From NCBI RefSeq assembly GCF_008801835.1, contig NZ_VZOW01000001.1, positions 186,001 to 250,000 of the forward strand: DNA of 64,000 bases, written 5' to 3'. Below, one piece after another: positions 1 through 8,614 of this stretch. The notes below the pieces were generated by a model that was not told the DNA's origin, searched no databases, and saw only the letters and a program-made list of their open reading frames with translations. The first letter of the stretch is position 1, and each line of letters begins with the position of its first letter. Source of the stretch: Cupriavidus pauculus. GTDB taxonomy: Bacteria; Pseudomonadota; Gammaproteobacteria; Burkholderiales; Burkholderiaceae. The translations under genes were made by a program, and so were the position numbers.

Positions 1-392
1 TCCGTATGCTCGACGACGCCGTGCGCTTCGTCACGCAGCGCAAGCAGTTTGGCCAGCCGCTGGCCGATTTCCAGCTCGTGCAGGCGATGATCGCCGACTG
101 CCAGACCGATATCCACGCCGCACGCGCGTTGATCATGGAAACCGCGCGCAAGCGGGACCAGGGGCAGGACGTGACGATGGAAGCGTCGATCTGCAAGTAC
201 TTCGCTTCCGAGATGTGCGGCCGCGTGGCGGACCGCTGCGTGCAGCTGTTTGGCGGCTACGGCTACATCGCCGACTACGGCATCGAGCGCTTCTATCGCG
301 ACGTCCGCCTGTTCCGCCTGTACGAAGGCACCAGCCAGATCCATCAACTCAACATCGCCAAGCGCACCTTTGCGCAGGCGGGCGGCCGCTGA
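1..392 (+). CDS. acyl-CoA dehydrogenase, C-terminal part (5' end outside window)
   Basis: This is the last 129 or so residues of a FAD-dependent acyl-CoA dehydrogenase, which introduces the alpha,beta double bond into acyl-CoA thioesters. The frame is open to the left edge, so the gene begins upstream. The visible part is the C-terminal helical bundle. It contains RKQFGQPL, then QLFGGYGYIADYGIERFYRD and EGTSQIHQLNIAKR, which are the family's FAD- and substrate-contact segments near the end of the protein. A Bug-type receptor gene and a CoA transferase follow on the same strand, which suggests a catabolic operon for an organic acid activated as a CoA ester. The substrate cannot be read from this fragment. 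Confidence 0.93.
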   Translation, partial: RMLDDAVRFVTQRKQFGQPLADFQLVQAMIADCQTDIHAARALIMETARKRDQGQDVTMEASICKYFASEMCGRVADRCVQLFGGYGYIADYGIERFYRDVRLFRLYEGTSQIHQLNIAKRTFAQAGGR

Positions 393-426
393 CGCGCCGC
401 GGCACCCAGACAACGAGGAGACACCC

Positions 427-1401
427 ATGTTCAAGCCCCTGCTGGCAGCCGCCGCGCTGCTGGGCGGCGTGGCGGCGCTGCCCGCGCACGCCGCCGATGC
501 CGCATATCCGAGCAAAGTCATCCGGCTGGTGGTGCCGTTCGCACCGGGCGGATCCACCGACATCGTGGCGCGGCTGATCGCCGAGCCGCTGCGCGAAGAG
601 CTGGGGCAAACCGTAATCGTCGACAACCGTCCCGGCGCGGGCGGCAATATCGGCGGCGATATCGTCGCCAAGGCGGCGCCGGATGGCTACACGCTGCTGA
701 TGGCCGCGGCAGGCCAGATCGTGATCAATCCGAGCCTCTACGCGAAGATGAGCTACGACCCGGCGCGCGATCTGGCTCCCGTGACGATGATCGCGCGCGA
801 TCACAACCTGATGGCGGTCAATGCGTCGCTGCCGGTGAAGAACGTGAAGGAGTTCATCGCCTATGCCAAGGCGCACCCGAACGACGTCACGTTCGGATCG
901 CCCGGCAACGGCAGCCCGGCGCAACTGGCCGGCGCGTTGCTGAACCAGACCGCCGGCATTCGCATGCAGCACGTGCCATACAAGGGCAGCGGCCCGGCCG
1001 TGGCGGACCTGATCGCCGGACATATCACACTGATGATCGACAACATGCCGGCGTTGTGGCCGCACGTGCAGTCCGGCAAGCTGCGCGCGCTGGCCGTGAC
1101 CAGCGACAAGCGCGCCTCGGGCGCACCGGACGTGCCAACGGCCGAGGAAGCCGGGCTCAAGGGTTATACGGTGACGGCGTGGAAGGGCATGATGGCGCCG
1201 GCCAACACGCCGCGCCCGATCATCGACAAGCTCAACCACGCGGTCGTCAAGGTGCTGGCGCGGCCCGATATCCGCAAGCGGCTGATCGAGCAGGGCGCCG
1301 AGCCGGTCGGCAATACGCCGGAACAGTTCGCGCAGCAGATCAAGGCCGATGGCGCGTGGTGGGGCGCGCTGGTCAAATCTACCGGCACCACGCTGGACTA
1401 A
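427..1401 (+). CDS. Bug-family tripartite tricarboxylate transporter substrate-binding protein (TctC-like)
   Basis: A 324-residue periplasmic solute receptor. The ATG at 427 follows a GAGGAG ribosome site at 415-420 and gives a clean signal peptide ending in PAHA-AD near residue 22; the frame is also open upstream but lacks these signals. The mature start YPSKVIRLVVPFAPGGSTD is the hallmark of the Bug family, and PGAGGNIGGD and MLMAAAGQ-type ligand-pocket loops follow. These receptors usually bind carboxylates. No TctA or TctB membrane genes lie nearby, as is common for the many orphan Bug receptors of Burkholderiaceae. Its place between acyl-CoA dehydrogenase and CoA-transferase genes suggests it senses or delivers the acid that they metabolise. 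Confidence 0.92.
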   Translation: MFKPLLAAAALLGGVAALPAHAADAAYPSKVIRLVVPFAPGGSTDIVARLIAEPLREELGQTVIVDNRPGAGGNIGGDIVAKAAPDGYTLLMAAAGQIVINPSLYAKMSYDPARDLAPVTMIARDHNLMAVNASLPVKNVKEFIAYAKAHPNDVTFGSPGNGSPAQLAGALLNQTAGIRMQHVPYKGSGPAVADLIAGHITLMIDNMPALWPHVQSGKLRALAVTSDKRASGAPDVPTAEEAGLKGYTVTAWKGMMAPANTPRPIIDKLNHAVVKVLARPDIRKRLIEQGAEPVGNTPEQFAQQIKADGAWWGALVKSTGTTLD

Positions 1402-1420
1402 TCGACAGGACCGCGACGAT

Positions 1421-2632
1421 ATGCAAGGCAATACCCAAGGCCCGCTGGCTGGCGTGCGCATTCTCGACATGGCCACCGTCATCGCCGCACCGTTTTCCGG
1501 CACGCTGTGTGCCGACATGGGCGCCGATGTGGTCAAGCTGGAACTGCCCGACGGCAGCGATCCGCTGCGCGGCCTGTCCCCGGTCAAGGACGACCTGGCG
1601 CTGTACTGGAAGGTCACCAACCGCGGCAAGCGCGGTATCACGCTCGACGTGCGCAAACCGGCCGGGCGCGAACTGTTCCTGCGGCTGCTGCCCGATTTCG
1701 ATGTGCTGATCGAGAACTTCCGCACCGGCACGCTGGACCGCTGGGGCCTGGACCTCGCCACGCTGCAACGCGCCAATCCGCGCCTGACGGTGCTGCGGCT
1801 GACCGGTTTCGGGCAGACCGGGCCCTATGCGCAGCGCGCCGGATTTGCGCGCATCTTCGAGGCCATGAGCGGCTTTACGAACCTGACCGGCGATGCCGAC
1901 GGCCCGCCGTTGCACATGAACTATCCGATCGGCGATATGGTGGCGGGCCTGTTCGGCGCGTTCGCGATCGCCTGCGCGATGGCCGAACGCCGCCGGCCGG
2001 GCAACGCCGACATGCCGGGGCAAGATATCGACTTGTCGGCCACCGAGGCGCTGTTCCGCGTGCTGGAGCCGCTGGCCGTGGAATACGAGCAGTTGGGACA
2101 GATCCGTCAGCGCGCCGGCAACCGCGCCACCTACACCGCGCCATCGAACATGTACGCAACGTCCGACGGGCAATGGATTTCGCTTGTGGCGTCGTCCGGC
2201 GCGATCTTCCGGCGCCTGTGCGATGCGATCGGCCAGCCGGAGTTGGCCGACGATGCGCGTTTTGCCAGCAACCCCGCGCGCGTGCGCCATCTGCAGGCAC
2301 TCGACGCCGTGCTCGCCCAGTGGTTTGCGGCCCACCCGCATGCGCACGTGGCGCAGGCGCTGGAAGCGCATCAGATCCCGTTCAGCAAGATTTTTTCGAT
2401 CGCCGATATCGTCGACGATCCGCATTTCCAGGCGCGCCAAGCCATCGTGCGCCTGCCCGATCCCGATCTCGGTTCGATCCCGGCGCCGTGCGTGGTGCCG
2501 CGCTTTTCGGGCTACACGGCCGTGCCGGCACGCAGCGGTCCGTCGGTGGGGGAACACAATGCGGAAGTCTATTGCGCGTTGGGATTGACGCAGGCCGATC
2601 TCGCGGGCCTGCGCGAGGCAGGCGTGGTCTGA
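1421..2632 (+). CDS. CaiB/BaiF (class III) CoA-transferase
   Basis: A 403-residue family III CoA transferase, which moves CoA between carboxylic acids through an aspartyl-CoA intermediate. The ATG at 1421 lies 19 bp after the receptor stop and starts the conserved opening GPLAGVRILDMATVIAAPF. Further family segments are DMGADVVKLE, NRGKRGITLD, ENFRTGTLDRWG and GFGQTGPY. The IGDMVAG stretch supplies the likely catalytic aspartate, D172, by hand alignment to formyl-CoA transferase. Length matches the family norm of about 400 residues. With the upstream acyl-CoA dehydrogenase it would activate an imported acid for beta-oxidation-like breakdown. The exact acid is unknown. Confidence 0.92.
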   Translation: MQGNTQGPLAGVRILDMATVIAAPFSGTLCADMGADVVKLELPDGSDPLRGLSPVKDDLALYWKVTNRGKRGITLDVRKPAGRELFLRLLPDFDVLIENFRTGTLDRWGLDLATLQRANPRLTVLRLTGFGQTGPYAQRAGFARIFEAMSGFTNLTGDADGPPLHMNYPIGDMVAGLFGAFAIACAMAERRRPGNADMPGQDIDLSATEALFRVLEPLAVEYEQLGQIRQRAGNRATYTAPSNMYATSDGQWISLVASSGAIFRRLCDAIGQPELADDARFASNPARVRHLQALDAVLAQWFAAHPHAHVAQALEAHQIPFSKIFSIADIVDDPHFQARQAIVRLPDPDLGSIPAPCVVPRFSGYTAVPARSGPSVGEHNAEVYCALGLTQADLAGLREAGVV

Positions 2633-2729
2633 CGCGCTTCGCGCATCGCGTTTTCGTTTTGAATGGCCGACGTGCGGGCCGGGCTTCTGCGCGCCTGCCG
2701 TGGACTCCCGGCTGCCGCGCGCTACCGCG

Positions 2730-4760
2730 CTACCGGCCCAACGCCAGCGCGGCCTCGATGGCGTCCATCAGTTCCTGCAGGCGCAGCGGCTTGCCGCACA
2801 CGGCGTCGAAGCCCGATTCGATTGCGGCGCGCCGGTCCTGCTGGCGCGTAAACGCGGTGAGCGCCACGGCCGGCATGCGCGGCAGCGCTTGCAGCGCCTC
2901 GTGCACCCGTACATCGCGGATCAGGTCGTTGCCATCGCGGCCGGGCAGGCCGATATCGCTGATCATCAGGTCCGGCCGGCTGCGCGAGACGTGGTCGAGC
3001 GCCTCCTCGCAGTCGCGCGCGGTACGCACGCGGGCACCATAGTCGGCCAGGATCGCGGACAGCGCAGCAGCGGCATCGGCGTCGTCTTCCACCACCAGCA
3101 CGTCCAGTGCACTGAGCGGCGCCGGTTGCTGCAGCGGGGGCGTGTCGGCCAGCGTGTCGGCGGGATTGGGCTCGGCGCGGCCCATCAGCGGGATGGTCAC
3201 GTCGAACGTGGAGCCCTGGTCCAGTCCAGCGCTGAAGGCGCGCACCGTGCCGCCATGCATTTCGGACAGATGCTTGACGATGGCCAGCCCGAGTCCCAGT
3301 CCGCCGTGCTTGCGGCGATTGGCGTCTTCGCTCTGCGTGAAGCGGTCGAACAGCAGCGGCAGGAATTCGGCCGGGATGCCGCGCCCGTTGTCGATCACGC
3401 GCACATGCAGCGATTCGGTATCGGAGGACACCTGGATGCGCACCGTGCCGCCTTCGGGCGAAAACTTGATCGCATTCGAGATCAGGTTCCACAGAATCTG
3501 CTGGAAGCGTGCGGCGTCCAGCCACGCGGTGTGCGTGAGCGTGGGCGCCAGCTCGATCGCCAGCGTCACCTGGCGCTCCTCGGCCTGCGCCTGCATGCTC
3601 TCCATCGCGCCGCGTACCACGTCGGCCGGATCCACGCGCTCGCGCTCGAGCTTCATCTTGCCGACGTTGAGCATCGACACGTCGACCAGATCGGCCACCA
3701 GCCGCCGCTGGATCGCGATATTGCGCTCCACGGCGGCCAGTCCGCGCCGGCCCTCATCGGAGTTGACATGGCGCGTCAGCACATGGGTCCAGACCGATAT
3801 CACATTGAGCGGATTGCGCAGCTCGTGCGACAGGATCGCGATGAAATCGTCCTTCATGCGATTGAGCCGTTCCACCGCGGCGCGCGCGGCCTGCTCGCGT
3901 TCGATCAACTGTTCGCGCTGGCGTTCGAGGTTGACGTGGTCGGTAATGTTGGACACCACGGCCACCTTGATGCCGGTTTCCAGCGCGGGCGAAATGCTCC
4001 ACTCCAGGTGCATGGTCTCGCCGTGGGCGTCTTCCAGCGGAAAGGTGCCTTGCCAGCCGTCCTGGCGCGAGTGTCCGGTGGCGTCGGCCACGCGTTCGCG
4101 CCAGGACGGCGGCGCGAACGCGGACACCGGCTGGCCCACCAGTTCGGACGCGGGGCGCTTGAGCATGGTCAGCATGGCTGGATTCACGTCGACCAGCCGG
4201 CCGTCCAGGTCCAGCGTGCAGATGCCGCCGATCGCCTGGTCGTAGATCGCGCGCAGGCGCGCCTCGTTTTCGCGCATCGAACGTTCCGCGGCGCTGGCGC
4301 GCAGCAGCGACGAAATCGTGGCGACCAGCACCGTCGGTTCGACCGGATGGACCAGATAGGCGCTGGCGCCGGCGTCCAGGCCGCGCACCTTGTCGTAGTC
4401 GGCGACGTAGGTGGCCGACAGGTGCACCACGGGCACCGTGGTGGTGTCGGGCCGCTCGCGCAGGATGCGGCACACCTGGAAGCCGTCGATGTCCGGCAGG
4501 TTCACATCGAGCACCACTGCCGACACGCTGGTGTCGGCCAGTTGCAGCGCCTGCTGCCCGCTGTCGGCCTCCGCGGTGCGAAATCCCGCCGCGGCCAGCA
4601 CGCGCACCGTCGCGTAGCGCGTGACCGGATTGTCGTCCACCACCAGCACCAACTGGTGCGCGGCATCGGCGCCGCTTGCGCCTGTGCTATGTGGGGCGGC
4701 CAGCCAGGCGCCGTCGCGGCCGGCCGGTGCGGAAGAGTCGCGCTGCGGATCATCCGGCAT
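2730..4760 (-). CDS. Hybrid sensor histidine kinase, REC-PAS-HisKA-HATPase-REC (stressosome output)
   Basis: A 676-residue soluble kinase with no membrane segments. Order: receiver at about 36-150 (acceptor D85 in VVLDVNLPD), PAS at about 165-275, HisKA with H312 in ILSHELRNPL, HATPase at about 405-525 (DNGRGIP, GGLGLGLAI), and a C-terminal receiver at about 552-670 (D602 in ISDIGLPGRDG). The first receiver carries His where most receivers have Lys (YLVHPVEP), so its switching may be altered; the second keeps Lys (CGKPL). The start overlaps the end of the upstream kinase gene by 11 bp. As the last gene of the RsbRST operon it probably takes the stressosome signal into phosphotransfer. No DNA-binding response regulator lies nearby. 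Confidence 0.9.
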   Translation of the reverse strand: MPDDPQRDSSAPAGRDGAWLAAPHSTGASGADAAHQLVLVVDDNPVTRYATVRVLAAAGFRTAEADSGQQALQLADTSVSAVVLDVNLPDIDGFQVCRILRERPDTTTVPVVHLSATYVADYDKVRGLDAGASAYLVHPVEPTVLVATISSLLRASAAERSMRENEARLRAIYDQAIGGICTLDLDGRLVDVNPAMLTMLKRPASELVGQPVSAFAPPSWRERVADATGHSRQDGWQGTFPLEDAHGETMHLEWSISPALETGIKVAVVSNITDHVNLERQREQLIEREQAARAAVERLNRMKDDFIAILSHELRNPLNVISVWTHVLTRHVNSDEGRRGLAAVERNIAIQRRLVADLVDVSMLNVGKMKLERERVDPADVVRGAMESMQAQAEERQVTLAIELAPTLTHTAWLDAARFQQILWNLISNAIKFSPEGGTVRIQVSSDTESLHVRVIDNGRGIPAEFLPLLFDRFTQSEDANRRKHGGLGLGLAIVKHLSEMHGGTVRAFSAGLDQGSTFDVTIPLMGRAEPNPADTLADTPPLQQPAPLSALDVLVVEDDADAAAALSAILADYGARVRTARDCEEALDHVSRSRPDLMISDIGLPGRDGNDLIRDVRVHEALQALPRMPAVALTAFTRQQDRRAAIESGFDAVCGKPLRLQELMDAIEAALALGR

Positions 4761-5676
4761 GATCGGCTCCGGAAACAGGCGTGGCGGCAGGGTACGTGGT
4801 AGGCAGCGTCACGTAGAAACGCGAACCCACCCCGACCTCGCTTTCGAAGCCGACGTACCCGCCGAGCAGTTCGGCCAGCCGCTTGGACAGCGCCAGGCCC
4901 AGGCCAGAGCCCCGGTAGCGCCGCTGCAGCGGGGAATCAATCTGCACGAAATCCTGGAAAACCTCGCCGTGGGAAGCGGCCGGAATGCCGATGCCGGTGT
5001 CGCGCACGGAAAACGTGATGGTGTCCGGCGCCTCGCACACCGCCGACACGCGCACTTCGCCGCTGGGCGTGAATTTCAGCGCGTTGGAGATGTAGTTGCG
5101 CAGGATCTGCGATACCTTGCGGTCGTCGCTGAACAGCTTCGACACGCCATGCGGTTCCTCGAAGATCAGCGAGACCTCGGGATTGGTCAGCACGGGCTTG
5201 AACATGCCGCGCAGCGCGTCGAACAGCGCCACCATGTCGAACCAGGCCGGCGACACGTCTACGCGCCCCGCTTCGAGCCGCGCCAGGTCGAGCAGGTCGT
5301 TGACCATCTCGGCAAACTCGGCCGCCGTGTCGCGCACGAACTTGACCTGCTTTTCCTGCTCGGCGGTCAGCGGGCCGTCGACGCGGTCGATCAGCAGCCG
5401 CGTGATGCTCTGGATCGACACGATCGGCGTGCGGAATTCGTGGCTCATGTAGGCCAGGAAGCGGCTCTTGAGTTCGGTCGCTTGGCGCAGCTGCTCGGCC
5501 TGCATGTCGAGCTCCGAGTACAGCGCCACCACGCCGCGATTGGTCTCTTCCAGTTCGGCGCGCAACGCGAGCACTTCCTGCGTGCGAGCTTCGAGCGTGG
5601 CCTGCAGCGCGGCAATATCGTCGGAAGTCATGGGCGATGGGGGCAAGGTGGGCGCGTTCATATCAGTCTTTTGCAC
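4750..5676 (-). CDS. Sensor histidine kinase with N-terminal coiled coil (stressosome operon)
   Basis: A 308-residue cytoplasmic kinase. Residues about 20-70 look like a coiled coil (LEARTQEVLALRAELEETN). HisKA follows with the phosphoacceptor in YMSHEFRTPI, then HATPase motifs (N box YISNALKF, DTGIGIP, GSGLGLALSKRL). No recognised sensor domain is present, so input must come from a partner, plausibly RsbT released from the stressosome. The GTG at 5676 overlaps the upstream phosphatase gene by 14 bp; an in-frame ATG at 5661 would start just after that stop and is equally possible. The 3' end overlaps the next kinase gene, which fits translational coupling. Confidence 0.88.
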   Translation of the reverse strand: MQKTDMNAPTLPPSPMTSDDIAALQATLEARTQEVLALRAELEETNRGVVALYSELDMQAEQLRQATELKSRFLAYMSHEFRTPIVSIQSITRLLIDRVDGPLTAEQEKQVKFVRDTAAEFAEMVNDLLDLARLEAGRVDVSPAWFDMVALFDALRGMFKPVLTNPEVSLIFEEPHGVSKLFSDDRKVSQILRNYISNALKFTPSGEVRVSAVCEAPDTITFSVRDTGIGIPAASHGEVFQDFVQIDSPLQRRYRGSGLGLALSKRLAELLGGYVGFESEVGVGSRFYVTLPTTYPAATPVSGADHAG

Positions 5677-6724
5677 GTCGGATCACCACGGCGGTGGCGT
5701 CGTCGCGGCCGCGGCAGAACTTCCACAGCACGAATGCCGCCACGATGGCCGGGTCGCGCTGCAGCAAGGTGGGATCGTCCAACTGCCAGCGAGACTGGAT
5801 GCCGTCGGAATGCACGACGACCAGCGCATGCGCGGGCCAGTCCAACTCCTGCTCCTGCACGCTGCGCACCTGGATGCCGGCCGTGCCGCTCTGGCTGATC
5901 ATGGTGCGGTCGCCGATGCCGGAGATGACGCGGCCCAGGATATTGCCGGCGCCGGCAAAGCGGATGCGGTTGGCGCCCGCGTCGATCCGGTATGCCGCGA
6001 CCGCCGCGCCGCGCGTGCCGCGCAGTGCGCCGTGCGCACGTTCCACGTAAGCACCCGGCGCGCCGCCGTGCGTGGCATCGAAGGCGGTGAGGGCGGCCGT
6101 GGCGGCGTGGGCGGCGTCGGGGCCATGCCCGAGGCCGTCCACCACCACCACGTCGGCGCGCCCGTCGTGCACGGCCACGCCCCAGCCATCGCCGCTGACG
6201 CTTTCGCCTGGCGCGGCCAGGCAGACGGCGCCTACCGCGAAGCCGCCGCCGGGACGCCGTGCGGCGCCGCCCGGTACGCGGTCGCGGTAGAAGCGCGCCA
6301 GGATCAGGCTGCCCTGGCCTGGGCTGGTGTGGATGTCGAAATCGTCGGCCAGCCGGCTCACTGCACCGAGCCCCTGGCCGGCGCTGCCGCCCGTGGAATG
6401 GCCGTCGCGCAGACAGGCCTGCAGGTCGTCCATGCCGGGGCCGTCGTCGATCGACAGCAGCTCGACGGCCAGGTTGCCCGAGACCTCGCGCGCGGCCAGC
6501 AACAGGCGACCGCCCTGCGCATAACGCACGAGGTTGTTGCCCAGCTCGTTGACCGCCACGGCCAGCCGGCCCGCCACCGTGCCGTCGAACCCGAGGCGCG
6601 TGGACAACTCGGCGGCCAGCCGGCGCGCCTCGCCCACGCGGCTCGCATCGCCCATCGGCACGACGATGTGGGGTCCGTGGTTGCTACTTCCACCGAGTGA
6701 TGCTGACACAGGTTCCCTCGCCAA
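5663..6724 (-). CDS. HATPase-SpoIIE/PP2C fusion phosphatase (RsbX-like)
   Basis: A 353-residue two-domain protein. Residues about 20-150 form a GHKL ATPase of the RsbW/RsbT type (ELGNNLVRYA, DDGPGMDD, GSAGQGLGAVSRL). Residues about 160-350 form a SpoIIE-type PP2C phosphatase with metal-binding acids in SGDGW, VVDGLGHG, VHSDGI and GRDDATAVV. In Bacillus, RsbX is a stand-alone phosphatase that resets phosphorylated RsbR and RsbS; here an ATPase is joined to it. The gene overlaps rsbT by 41 bp, so the two are almost certainly co-translated. The likely role is to dephosphorylate stressosome STAS proteins after stress. Whether the ATPase half acts as a second kinase is unknown. Confidence 0.9.
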   Translation of the reverse strand: MAREPVSASLGGSSNHGPHIVVPMGDASRVGEARRLAAELSTRLGFDGTVAGRLAVAVNELGNNLVRYAQGGRLLLAAREVSGNLAVELLSIDDGPGMDDLQACLRDGHSTGGSAGQGLGAVSRLADDFDIHTSPGQGSLILARFYRDRVPGGAARRPGGGFAVGAVCLAAPGESVSGDGWGVAVHDGRADVVVVDGLGHGPDAAHAATAALTAFDATHGGAPGAYVERAHGALRGTRGAAVAAYRIDAGANRIRFAGAGNILGRVISGIGDRTMISQSGTAGIQVRSVQEQELDWPAHALVVVHSDGIQSRWQLDDPTLLQRDPAIVAAFVLWKFCRGRDDATAVVIRRAKD

Positions 6725-7094
6725 CTTTGGTACGGATCGCGAATTCGTTCACCAGCCGCTTGCTGCCCGACAGGCCCATGCCCAGGCCACCACCGGTGCT
6801 CCAGCCATCCACCAGCGCCTGTTCGACATCGGGAATGCCCGGGCCCTGATCCTCGAAATGCAGGCGCAGCCCGCGGCGGATGCCGTCCTGGACGATCTCC
6901 CAGCGCATTTCCCCGCCGCCGCCGTACACCATTGCATTGCGCGCCAACTCGCTGGCCGCCGTAATCATCTTAGTTTGCTCCACCAGCGAGAACTTCAGCT
7001 GGGCCGTCAGTGTGCGCACCACGGCGCGCGCCTGAACGATGTCGCGTTCGTCGCGGACCGGGGCGCTGCCGGTCGGGGCCAGTTCGCCGGCCAC
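6684..7094 (-). CDS. rsbT: Anti-sigma regulatory factor / serine-threonine kinase RsbT
   Basis: A 136-residue single-domain GHKL kinase. Visible boxes are the N box ELARNAMVYG, the G1 box DQGPGIPD and the G2 box GLGMGLSGSKRL. In the known switch RsbT is held by the RsbR/RsbS complex, phosphorylates both on stress and then leaves to activate a partner. The gene starts 1 bp after rsbS ends and runs into the phosphatase gene. There is no rsbU, rsbV, rsbW or sigB in the window, so the released kinase probably acts on the two histidine kinases encoded downstream, as proposed for stressosome-two-component operons of other proteobacteria. Confidence 0.93.
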   Translation of the reverse strand: MAGELAPTGSAPVRDERDIVQARAVVRTLTAQLKFSLVEQTKMITAASELARNAMVYGGGGEMRWEIVQDGIRRGLRLHFEDQGPGIPDVEQALVDGWSTGGGLGMGLSGSKRLVNEFAIRTKVGEGTCVSITRWK

Positions 7095-7095
7095 G

Positions 7096-7455
7096 TCAGG
7101 CGTCCTGCGCAGCGTTGAGCATCGCCATGCCGCGCTCCACGTTAAGTGCCGTCTTCACGCCGCCCAGCGACAGCCCCAGCTCCACCAGCGTGATCGCCAC
7201 CGCCGGGCGGATGCCGACCACCACGGTCGTCGCGCCGAGGATGCGGCAAATATCGGAAATGCCGACCAGCGTGCGTCCGATAAACGAGTCCACCATTTCC
7301 AGCGCCGATACGTCGATCAGCAGACCATGCGCGCCGGTTTTTTCCACCATCGTGGCCAGGTCTTCCTGGAGCAGCAGCGCGGTCTGGTCCTGCATGTCGA
7401 TCTGGATCGTCACCAGCAAATACTTGCCCATCCGCAAGATTGGAATCCGTTCCAT
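7096..7455 (-). CDS. rsbS: Stressosome scaffold protein RsbS (STAS domain)
   Basis: A 119-residue STAS protein with little outside the domain, as expected for RsbS. The segment DVSALEMVDSFIGRTL places S57 where Bacillus RsbS carries the serine phosphorylated by RsbT (S59). GIRPAVAITLVELG is the conserved second half of the domain. In the family RsbS assembles with RsbR into a large icosahedral-like complex that sequesters RsbT. It lies 19 bp downstream of rsbR and 1 bp upstream of rsbT, the canonical order. Confidence 0.93.
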   Translation of the reverse strand: MERIPILRMGKYLLVTIQIDMQDQTALLLQEDLATMVEKTGAHGLLIDVSALEMVDSFIGRTLVGISDICRILGATTVVVGIRPAVAITLVELGLSLGGVKTALNVERGMAMLNAAQDA

Positions 7456-7474
7456 GGCTACCTCGTGCTCCCGG

Positions 7475-8335
7475 TTAGCTGGCGTTGCGCACGACGGTGT
7501 GGCCGGTCATGCGCATGGCGGCGCCAAGCGCGTCGGCCAGGCTTGCCTTGGTGATGATGCCCTGCAGATCGATGCCCAGATGGACGATGGTTTGTGCGAT
7601 CTGCGGGCGGATGCCGCTGATGATGCATTCGGCGCCCATCAGGCGGATGGCCGTGACGGTTTTCATCAGGTGCTGCGCCACCAGCGTATCGACGGTGGGC
7701 ACGCCCGTGATGTCGATGATGGCCAGTTCGGAGCTGGTCTCGACCAGACGATCCAGCAGCGTCTCCAGCACCATCTGGGCGCGGCTGCTGTCCAGCGTGC
7801 CGATCACGGGCACCGCCAGCACGCCTTCCCAGAGCTTGATCACGGGCGTCGAGAGTTCCAGCAGTTCATGCTGCTGGCGCGTGATGATGTCCTCGCGCGT
7901 GCGGGTGTAGGTGGAAACGGTCCATTGCGCCATGCGGTCGACCAGCGCCGAGGTGGCCCAGATCGCGTCGATCTGCGAGTCCAGCCCGCCGGTGGCGGCC
8001 TGGCGTTGCAGCGCGTCGAAGATCGGCCGTTTCAGCGACAGCACGAAGGCGCTGGTGACGTCCGCAGTTTCGCCTTGCGCGGCGCGCGCCGACGACAACT
8101 GCGCCAGCGTGTCGCGCAGCGCCGACCACGCCGGCGACGTGGCAAAGCCGGTGGCCGCCCCATCCGCCTGCAGGCCGCGCTCGAAGCCGCGCAGGATCGC
8201 CTGCTGGTCGCCGGCCAGATTCTGGCTCAGTCCGCGGCCATCGGCGGCGCTTTGGTATTCCGCGGCCCAGCCGCGCAAAACATTGTCCTGCTCGTTACGC
8301 AGGAGATCGGCAAGTCGCTGGTTTTCGGGGCGCAT
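7475..8335 (-). CDS. rsbR: Stressosome sensor protein RsbR (N-terminal helical sensor plus STAS)
   Basis: A 286-residue RsbR-type protein and first gene of the operon. Residues 1-155 are mainly helical, with no haem-binding globin or flavin LOV motif that I can recognise, so the sensed signal is unknown. Residues about 163-280 are a STAS domain with DITGVPTVDTLVAQHL, whose threonines (T210, T214, T217) include the position phosphorylated by RsbT in this family, and GIRPQIAQTIVHLGIDL. The ATG at 8335 has no strong ribosome site. A TACAAT hexamer on the minus strand at 8401-8406 could be the -10 element of the operon promoter. Only one RsbR paralogue is present, unlike Bacillus. Confidence 0.9.
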   Translation of the reverse strand: MRPENQRLADLLRNEQDNVLRGWAAEYQSAADGRGLSQNLAGDQQAILRGFERGLQADGAATGFATSPAWSALRDTLAQLSSARAAQGETADVTSAFVLSLKRPIFDALQRQAATGGLDSQIDAIWATSALVDRMAQWTVSTYTRTREDIITRQQHELLELSTPVIKLWEGVLAVPVIGTLDSSRAQMVLETLLDRLVETSSELAIIDITGVPTVDTLVAQHLMKTVTAIRLMGAECIISGIRPQIAQTIVHLGIDLQGIITKASLADALGAAMRMTGHTVVRNAS

Positions 8336-8614
8336 GACGAGTATCGAATGGGGTTGGGGACGCCGGCCGCAGGACAGCGTCGGCAGGAGGTGATCGAATC
8401 ATTGTAGGAGAGATGGCTAGATCACACTATCGGCTTCCGGCTGATTGACGAAACAACCAAAACGGGTGTAGTTAGCGCCAGAATTGGTGCACCTGTGAGA
8501 ATGCGCCGACAGGCGAAGCGGACCGGGGCCGGTGACGAAAGCGCTGCGCTGCGCCTAGCCTGTGAGCATCAGGCCGCAAAAAGGCCGTAGACGTAGACAC
8601 AGGCGGAGGCGAGG

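Noticed and set aside
349..1776. Long minus-strand open frame (475 codons) opposite the receptor and CoA transferase genes
   Set aside because: Its translation is Arg/Ala/Gly-rich without any family motif, and both opposite genes have clear domains. It is a shadow of high-GC codon use.
2700..4802. Plus-strand open frame of 700 codons opposite the hybrid kinase
   Set aside because: Low-complexity His/Arg/Gly/Gln translation; the kinase on the other strand has every catalytic motif.
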